Assembly: GCA_016872635.1 (NCBI GenBank)
Contig: VGZN01000005.1
Span: 1-34,210, forward strand
Source: Planctomycetota bacterium
GTDB lineage: Bacteria > Planctomycetota > Planctomycetia > Pirellulales > Pirellulaceae
Reading direction: 5' to 3'
Length of the DNA stretch: 34,210 nt
The position numbers and the translations under genes were made by a program. The notes under the pieces are model-generated. The model saw nothing but the letters and a program-made list of their open reading frames with translations, was not told the DNA's origin and searched no databases. Below are positions 27,821 through 34,210 of this stretch, piece by piece; position 1 is the first letter of the stretch; every line of letters begins with the position of its first letter.

Positions 27821-30800
27821 CTAACGTGAAACGGTAGGAGGTGTTGTCGTTGGTTCGTTCTGGTGAATGGTACGCCCGATGAGTCGCTCAAAGATGGCGC
27901 GGACTTTGTGGCGATAGTGATCGCAGGTTTCCTGCAATTGGGTCGGGTCGGGGATATGGAGTCCGTATGCGAGGCGGGCAAAGTCGAGGGAATCTTTTGG
28001 AAGGTCATGACGCGCTTTGGAGTTCATGAGCCGAAGACCTGATTCGACACCCCTCAGGAAGTTGTACGCGTCCTTCAATTGCAATGCATCTTCGGCAGGA
28101 ATCGCTCCGGCCTTGCGCAGTAGTTCGATAGAATCAATCGTGCCTGGAACAGGGGACAGCGATTTCGAGTTGCATTGTTGCATCGAAAGGATTTGTGCCA
28201 AGGTCTCGACGTCCATGGTGCCACCGAACCCGCGCTTGAGATTTTCCGGAGTTGCGGTTTGTTCTAGCAGGCGTCGAGCGATTAGTGCAGTCTCTGTGTC
28301 GGATCGGGTCCAGGGAACCTCGCGAAGTATCCGATGGATCGTGTCGCGAATCTCATTTTCAAACGATGAGTCGCCGGCGATAATCCGTGCGGTGCTCAGT
28401 AGCATGCGTTGTGTTGCGTCGACGTTCCTTTGCAGGAACTGGTCGAGGAACGCATGAACAGGCCACGCGAGGTTGGATTGCCTTTCGCGAAGGAACTGCC
28501 AGTGGTGCAACTCATACAGACGGCCATACCGAGTGACACGATTGACCCCTTGGGCCACCCGCTGGGCCAATTGATGAAAAAAGAAATCATTGCCGATCGC
28601 TTGATGATGGCGTGCGGGTCCGAGGGGTTGCGTGGATCCAGATCCTTCATACAAAAAAAGTACGGTAACATCGCTGTGGTAATTCGGTTCGCGACTGCCG
28701 AGTTTTCCCAAAGCGATCACACCGAATCTGCAGAGGCCGCCGGAATCCAGGGTGGGGATACCATACCTTTTCGCGAGCGTGTTGAATTGATGTTGAATGA
28801 CCTGTTGCAAACAAACATCGGCAACATCGGCGAGAGAACGGTGCGTTTCCGATACATTTTCCTTGCCGAGAATATCGCGAACACCGATGCTCAGATGCAT
28901 CGTATTTTTGAAGGACTGGACGATGGCATCGATGTCTTCCGCGCCACGGCAAAGTTCATCGAGTGTCAGGCTCAATTGGGGTTGAGTCGGAAGCTTGCCT
29001 AACATCAGAGAGTCGAGCAGTTCATCGATCATTCCAGGGTGGCTGTTGAGGATGCTCACCAAGTAAGGGCTAGCCCCGCAGAGACGAACATAAAGATCCA
29101 TCGAAGGTTGATGGAGGCTGAATAATTCCCAGAGCACACCTTTTGCACCGATCGATCTGCATGTGGAAACCAAGTTGTTCAGAGTCAGGTCGGGTGACGG
29201 CGTGCGGCCGACACGCTCAAGCAGTTTCGGTGCGATGACTGCCAGGAAGTACCGACAGCGTCGCGTAGAAAGAACGCGGACATCCTCCTCTGCGAGTTCC
29301 CTTAGATTTTGGTGGGCCAGTTCGACATCGTGGAAATGGAATCGTTCGAGAACCTTTTGTACCCAATCCGGATCGGGATTCGGATCGAGGATTAGATCAG
29401 ACTCATCGATGCTTAGTTGGTCATCGGCTGAGAATATTTGGCCCCGCAGATGGTTTGCCATTTGTCGGATTCTGGGAAACGCCTCAAGCAATTTTCCTCG
29501 CGCGTTACCGTCGCAATCCGCGTACGAGAGTACCATTTTCTCGGGCGGTAATAGAGCATTTGATGGAGGGGCGACCCCCGATGTCTCTGGGTAGATCGAT
29601 GTTGCTGGGTAGGTGCGTATTTGGAACTGAAGCCAGCATCGTTTCGCCAAGGTGAAGGTTTGTACGATGAGCGAGTGTTCTTGGCTCGTCAAACATCCAT
29701 GGCGAAGCAACGCTTCGAGCGCTTCCAAGGTCGATCGGCAACGGACTTCCTCTAGTTCCGAACCGTGGACTAATTGGAGAAACAGAACCAATGACTGGAT
29801 CTCCGATAGGATTCCATGGATGTCTATTGCGGATAGGAATTCAGGTGTTGCAGTCATCAAATCGGATTTCGAAGTTCGATCGATTTTTCGAAGGTAGGCT
29901 GCGAGGGAGGCGATTTCGGAGCGACTCAGATACCTCGGAAAAACAAAGTTTGCGGCTTCGTCAACAAACCGTTGGGCCATAGGAAGATCGCCGGCAATCG
30001 GTCTTGCTTTTAGCAATTCGGTGCGATGCAATGCATTTCCATTCGAAGCGGCTATTTCAAGCCACTGGTGCCATTCGCAAAGTGCCGGTGATATTTCGTC
30101 CCCAGAACGAGAAGTACCGGTGCTCGTTTGCAACGGGAACCTGAGTTTCAAGCCGCCCGCATCGTGCGCGCTCGGCTCCATCGCCCTGAGGAAACTGAAT
30201 AGTCGCACGATTTTGCGTTGCCAGTGATCCACTTCCGATTGTTTTTGGTCTCGCGGAAGAGAGGCGGTTGACTCGTCCTCGTAGATGCACAGCAGGTCGC
30301 AAGGACTGGAGAAATCGCATTCGGCACCGCCCAATCGCCCGGTTGCTAGCAGCGCTACAGGAAAGGTCGACGAGACTGGATGATCCGCTGAATAGTCGCG
30401 AAATACGACCTCCAAGGTGCCTTGGACAAGATCCTCGACGATCTTGCTCAATTGTTCCTCGACCCATTGAGTTGGTTGGTCCTGAAGCGTCATCGCGAAC
30501 AGCGCGCGAAGAACTTCCCGTCGTCGAAACCGCTGCAATGCAGAAATGATTTGTGTATCGTCCTCAAGGCATTTGAGTTCTGCCAAAAGGTGTTTGCGAG
30601 GAAACGATTCCTCCTCGCTGGATGTCTCGACGACGCGGAACCAATCGACCGCATCGGGGTCTGCGATGAGCCACTCCACCATCGGGCTATCGACGTCAAG
30701 TTGTCGAAGGAGCGCACCCACCAGGTCCGGTTCACGTTCCCATTGATTGAGTTGGTTTCTCGGGAGTCGGCATGCCTCGACAAACCGGGTGAGGCGTCCC

Positions 30801-30943
30801 AATGTCTGTATCGGATTGGAGAGGGCGGGGAGTTGCGTACGCAATAAGCGATCCAAGAACTGCTGTAGTTCAGGATCAGGCGTATAGGCCAGGATGGATT
30901 CAATGAATGAACTGACCAGCTCGGAATCGTTGTTCAAGGCCAT
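27821..30943 (-). CDS. glnE: Glutamine synthetase adenylyltransferase (GlnE) homologue, with altered catalytic motifs
   Basis: Duplicated nucleotidyltransferase architecture (ATGRLGGAECDFSSPCDL; ALGKLGSREPNYHSDVTVLFLYE), LLKARPIAGD/LSTARIIAGD, C-terminal LKRGFGGTMDVETLAQIL...AYNFLRGVESGLRL. Confidence 0.85.
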   Translation of the reverse strand: MALNNDSELVSSFIESILAYTPDPELQQFLDRLLRTQLPALSNPIQTLGRLTRFVEACRLPRNQLNQWEREPDLVGALLRQLDVDSPMVEWLIADPDAVDWFRVVETSSEEESFPRKHLLAELKCLEDDTQIISALQRFRRREVLRALFAMTLQDQPTQWVEEQLSKIVEDLVQGTLEVVFRDYSADHPVSSTFPVALLATGRLGGAECDFSSPCDLLCIYEDESTASLPRDQKQSEVDHWQRKIVRLFSFLRAMEPSAHDAGGLKLRFPLQTSTGTSRSGDEISPALCEWHQWLEIAASNGNALHRTELLKARPIAGDLPMAQRFVDEAANFVFPRYLSRSEIASLAAYLRKIDRTSKSDLMTATPEFLSAIDIHGILSEIQSLVLFLQLVHGSELEEVRCRSTLEALEALLRHGCLTSQEHSLIVQTFTLAKRCWLQFQIRTYPATSIYPETSGVAPPSNALLPPEKMVLSYADCDGNARGKLLEAFPRIRQMANHLRGQIFSADDQLSIDESDLILDPNPDPDWVQKVLERFHFHDVELAHQNLRELAEEDVRVLSTRRCRYFLAVIAPKLLERVGRTPSPDLTLNNLVSTCRSIGAKGVLWELFSLHQPSMDLYVRLCGASPYLVSILNSHPGMIDELLDSLMLGKLPTQPQLSLTLDELCRGAEDIDAIVQSFKNTMHLSIGVRDILGKENVSETHRSLADVADVCLQQVIQHQFNTLAKRYGIPTLDSGGLCRFGVIALGKLGSREPNYHSDVTVLFLYEGSGSTQPLGPARHHQAIGNDFFFHQLAQRVAQGVNRVTRYGRLYELHHWQFLRERQSNLAWPVHAFLDQFLQRNVDATQRMLLSTARIIAGDSSFENEIRDTIHRILREVPWTRSDTETALIARRLLEQTATPENLKRGFGGTMDVETLAQILSMQQCNSKSLSPVPGTIDSIELLRKAGAIPAEDALQLKDAYNFLRGVESGLRLMNSKARHDLPKDSLDFARLAYGLHIPDPTQLQETCDHYRHKVRAIFERLIGRTIHQNEPTTTPPTVSR

Positions 30944-31286
30944 GTCGCAATCTTACTTGGCCTAACTGCGGAGAGAGCAGTGACCTAGATGATGTTCTTC
31001 GTTTCTTCGCATCCGAACTTGTGTTACTTGAAAGAGGAATAGGCGGCTACGCGAGGTTTCGATGGCCTCGGAGCACCTTGGTAAGCCCTAACGATCATGC
31101 TGACCGAAAACCTGGATTTCGACAACACCCGGCTAGCGTTTTCGAGTCCGTTGAAGGGTAAAAAGAAGTACCCCGCAAGGGAATCGCGACAAATTCACCC
31201 AAATCGAGCTTGGTTTAGGGGGGAGGGGCCAACTCCAAGGCTTGAGCGGGGAACGGATAGGTTGAGGAATCAAAAGGGACCGGAAG

Positions 31287-32102
31287 TTATCGAGGCCTAA
31301 CCGGCATGTTGGAGTTCGCGATCGCGTCGGCATCCATCGCGTCGACTTCATGTACTTCGAGCACTTCGGGAAAGCCAACTCCTTTTTCAAGCCAGAGAGG
31401 GCCATCGCAATTGGGTTGCACAGCGATAAGGCCGTGGTATCGAGTCATCTCGAGCGTAGCCAGAAACATGGCGACCAATGCACTTTTGTGCATCCCTGGC
31501 AAAAAAAGATCCTGGAGTTCGACCCGCTCGCATTCTTGAACACGAGCATGGATGCGCTGCATATGAACATGGATCGGCGTGTCGTCGTATCGTATTTCTT
31601 GAGTGGGCGGGGTTTGCCGTGCTTTGAGTATCCGACCGAAGGCACTGACCAAATCCCAAATTTCGATCCTTGCGATCGGTTGTTCTTCGGCAGGCACTCG
31701 ACGTTTGGGTATCTCGATGGATTGCCTCGGATACCGGAGTTGCCACAGTCTGCTCTGTTCGTCGAGGACACTCGCGATGTCTCGAAAACGTTTGTATTGG
31801 ATTAATCGCTCGATCAGATGGGGGGAGTGGGATTCCACTTCTCGGTCGAGAGAGTCGGATTCCTCTGGCGGAGTCGGTAGTACCCGTTCCGCCTTCCACT
31901 CGATGAGCTGGCTGATGATGTCGACGAACTCGCTGATGTTATCGAGATCCAGTTCGCTGAGGACTTCGATGAACTGTCCGTACTGCTTAGTGACTTTGGC
32001 GAGGGAAATACTTTCAATTTCCAATTCCTCGCGGCGAATCAAATAAAGTAGTAGATCGAGTGGCCCGTGATAGCCTGGAAGATCCACATCGAAGGCAATC
32101 AT
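31287..32102 (-). CDS. scpA: Segregation and condensation protein A (ScpA)
   Basis: FDVDLPGYHGPLDLLLYLIRREELEIESISLAKVTKQY...EFVDIISQLIEWKAERVLP; C-terminal FLATLEMTRYHGLIAVQ. Start set at the internal Met at 32102 (MIAFDVDLPGYHGPLD). Confidence 0.92.
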   Translation of the reverse strand: MIAFDVDLPGYHGPLDLLLYLIRREELEIESISLAKVTKQYGQFIEVLSELDLDNISEFVDIISQLIEWKAERVLPTPPEESDSLDREVESHSPHLIERLIQYKRFRDIASVLDEQSRLWQLRYPRQSIEIPKRRVPAEEQPIARIEIWDLVSAFGRILKARQTPPTQEIRYDDTPIHVHMQRIHARVQECERVELQDLFLPGMHKSALVAMFLATLEMTRYHGLIAVQPNCDGPLWLEKGVGFPEVLEVHEVDAMDADAIANSNMPVRPR

Positions 32103-33661
32103 TATCGGGTTAGACCTGCTGAGAATGAGAATACCTGTCGGGTGTCGGTGTCGGCGTATGCCACTGGAACGGCAAAATCGAATGCAAGTGGTGCTGGGCC
32201 AAGCGCTGGAACCGCGATGCGGAAACCGAGACCAGGAGCGACGCGAAACTGATCCCAATTGATTTCAATATTTTGTTCGACGGTACCATAGTCCACGAAG
32301 GCAACCATCCGGAGCATGTCGTCGGCGGTAATTGGAAACATGTATTCCATCGTTCCCAGGAATTGGAATGTACCACCGACCTGCACGCCACCTTGTACAG
32401 GGCTCGCACCACGGAATTGGAAACCTCGGAACGTCGAGAAGCCCCCAGCAAAAAAGTTCTCAAAGATAGGTTGGTCGTTACCGGCAAAGCCTGTTCTGAA
32501 CGCGGTTGTAAAGGTGTGACGCCCCGTCCCATCAGCGCGCTCTCGCACGAGGAAGTACTTGCTATAGTTGATTTGTGCACGCGGGAAGTCAAACTCACCA
32601 AAGACTTGGTCGTAGATCATTTCGAATAAATGGCCTTCGGTAGGAATGTACGGGCTGTCACGAGTGTTGTGAGCTAGGCGGAAGCGACTCGTATACAAAT
32701 CGTTGCTACCTAATACCGAGTCCAATTGTTCGACCCCCGTCGTGCTGGGGTTGAAGATCTTGACATCCTCTCCTCGAAGTTCTGTGGAAAGGGACAAGTC
32801 GGGAGTGATGTCGTAGCCCAATGCCACGCGGCCCCCTAATCGCTGCTCAGACCAATCTCTGTAGAAGCGGGTGAAGTAGAATCCACCGACAGACAAACTA
32901 AACGGTGAGTAGCCAAAGAGGCTCGGTTCGGTCCAGTTGATGGTATAGCGTTGGACTTGATTACCGGGAACCAGCTCCAAACGAAAGTTCTGACCAGCAC
33001 CGCGAAAAGCGCCGTTGAACATGTCGCTCGGGCGACCCGGGAGCCGAAAGATATCGAAGTTGCGTTCTTCTAGAATGATGTTGCCCGCAAGGCCCAGGTC
33101 GCTATTGACGGATCCACCTATGGAAAATCGACCAGTTTGACCTTCCGCAACATCGACGAGGATCGGTACATCGCGGATTCTGGGGTTATAGCCAAAGGGA
33201 GGCGGGCTCATGAAGCCAATATTGGGATCAATGGTCCAAGGTTGATTCAGTGGTGGCGCGGGTTGATTCAGCGGACCAGGAACCAACGGAGGGTAGGCCG
33301 GTGGTTGGAGAGGTCCTGCCACGGGCTGCGACACAGGATAGCCGGGGGGTTGCACTCCAGGTCCATAAACCGTCGTGGATGGCGCACCGACTGGTTGTCC
33401 AAAGTTGGTGGCAGCAGGTGGGGGAGCGGCATTGGGGTAACCGAATTGAGGAGGGGCTGCATACGGATTGGATCCGTAATCGTAGGCCGGAGCGGCAGTG
33501 ACTGGAGGTGTCGCCGGGGGGGCGAATTGACCGTGCGCATTCTGGATGTTTAACAGGATCGCCAACGAGAAGACCACCAGTGCTGCCAGGCATCGTTTTG
33601 TCCCAAGCATCGATGCATGCGTTGCGATTGCGATCGAATTTTTTGGATGAAGTGGCTGCAT
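32102..33661 (-). CDS. Omp85/BamA-family beta-barrel protein with Pro-rich N-terminus, no recognisable POTRA
   Basis: Signal peptide (CLAALVVFSLAILLNIQNAHGQ), Pro-rich segment, then Omp85-type barrel (LGGRVALGYDIT, FFAGGFSTFRGFQFRGASP, MEYMFPITADDMLRMVAFVDYGTV, PGLGFRI, FSFSAGLTR end). Start may be the Met at 33610. Confidence 0.88.
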   Translation of the reverse strand: MQPLHPKNSIAIATHASMLGTKRCLAALVVFSLAILLNIQNAHGQFAPPATPPVTAAPAYDYGSNPYAAPPQFGYPNAAPPPAATNFGQPVGAPSTTVYGPGVQPPGYPVSQPVAGPLQPPAYPPLVPGPLNQPAPPLNQPWTIDPNIGFMSPPPFGYNPRIRDVPILVDVAEGQTGRFSIGGSVNSDLGLAGNIILEERNFDIFRLPGRPSDMFNGAFRGAGQNFRLELVPGNQVQRYTINWTEPSLFGYSPFSLSVGGFYFTRFYRDWSEQRLGGRVALGYDITPDLSLSTELRGEDVKIFNPSTTGVEQLDSVLGSNDLYTSRFRLAHNTRDSPYIPTEGHLFEMIYDQVFGEFDFPRAQINYSKYFLVRERADGTGRHTFTTAFRTGFAGNDQPIFENFFAGGFSTFRGFQFRGASPVQGGVQVGGTFQFLGTMEYMFPITADDMLRMVAFVDYGTVEQNIEINWDQFRVAPGLGFRIAVPALGPAPLAFDFAVPVAYADTDTRQVFSFSAGLTR

Positions 33662-33754
33662 AGATAAAAGCTCGGATTGGCAGTTTGTCGAGTTCGGCTT
33701 ACGGGTTCGATAGGCTCGTTTTTTCGGCGGGCAATAGAAGGAGTGGGTTGAGCA

Positions 33755-34210
33755 TCAGAAACTATCGTCTTCGAGTCGTTCAGGGGGTTGCACTGAGACG
33801 CTAGGCAATGGACCACGGGATTGATCTGTATTAAAAATCGTGGAGTAACGGAGTCGACGTTCCCCGTTTGCAAGTTCTCTAGAATCGATGATTTGCCCTG
33901 GTCGTAGATTCCGTAGTGGTTGCAGGACCACTCGACGCTGGGTGTGATCACCAAAGATGCTGACTCGGACGTCGCTCGCTCGATAAACATCCCCTTCACG
34001 CACGTGATAGACGATATCGACTCGATTGTTATTTGGTTGGTAGACGACCTCACCTTCGACGTCACAAAAGATGTGACCTTGCGCGCCCAACAGATCGCGA
34101 AGGAACTTTTCATCCTTCATCTTGTTGACTTGCAGAAAAGCAGCATCGGATTTCATGGTCATGTGAGGGATCAGCTCACTCGGTTGATATCGTTTGGATC
34201 CAACAATCGA
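33755..34210 (-). CDS. POTRA-domain protein, C-terminal part (runs off the window edge)
   Basis: VDIVYHVREGDVYRASDVRVSIFGDHTQRRVVLQPLRNLRPGQIIDSRELANGERRLRYSTIF is POTRA-like. The frame is open upstream of the listed ATG (34162) to the window edge; stop TGA at 33755-33757. Confidence 0.8.
   Translation of the reverse strand, partial: SIVGSKRYQPSELIPHMTMKSDAAFLQVNKMKDEKFLRDLLGAQGHIFCDVEGEVVYQPNNNRVDIVYHVREGDVYRASDVRVSIFGDHTQRRVVLQPLRNLRPGQIIDSRELANGERRLRYSTIFNTDQSRGPLPSVSVQPPERLEDDSF

Noticed and set aside
31133-31405. 90-aa minus-strand ORF overlapping the scpA 3' end
   Set aside because: Overlaps scpA in another frame; composition looks non-coding.
33228-33593. Antisense/alternate-frame ORFs and short DNA repeats in the Omp85 N-terminal region
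   Set aside because: Explained by the Pro-rich low-complexity coding sequence of the barrel gene (for example repeated PLNQP).
1-34210. CRISPR array, insertion sequence, prophage or integrase
   Set aside because: No regularly spaced repeats, transposase/integrase motifs or phage structural genes seen in the six-frame track.

Overview
The window is a gene-dense bacterial chromosomal segment of about 34 kb. It reads as planctomycete (Pirellulaceae-like) from its FG-GAP/UnbV lipoproteins, a ThuA protein and a GlnE/ScpA/Omp85 set; this taxonomic call is inference. I found no CRISPR array, transposon or phage module. Main blocks: (1) a c-di-GMP-type cluster of GAF-HD-GYP, a variant HD-GYP and PilZ; (2) two paralogous TPR/FG-GAP/UnbV lipoproteins in head-to-head orientation, flanking thiO, a 1096-aa exported protein and a divergent RNase HII-like gene; (3) a hemolysin III-family gene, tRNA-Ser(UGA), an AlkB-like dioxygenase, a ThuA-like protein, and a dual-specificity phosphatase paired with a macrodomain-like protein; (4) a methyltransferase fold with an export signal, an SMR transporter, and a metal ABC permease fused to a DtxR/MntR-like regulator; (5) a P-loop ATPase with an internal membrane hairpin next to a voltage-gated-type K+ channel; (6) a GlnE homologue with altered catalytic motifs in both nucleotidyltransferase domains; (7) scpA translationally coupled (TAATG) to an Omp85 barrel whose POTRA portion is on a separate upstream ORF. 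The strongest candidates for follow-up are the degenerate GlnE, the phosphatase/macrodomain-like pair, the GYG RNase HII-like protein, the ATPase/channel pair and the split Omp85. All family calls come from reading motifs by eye, with no database search.
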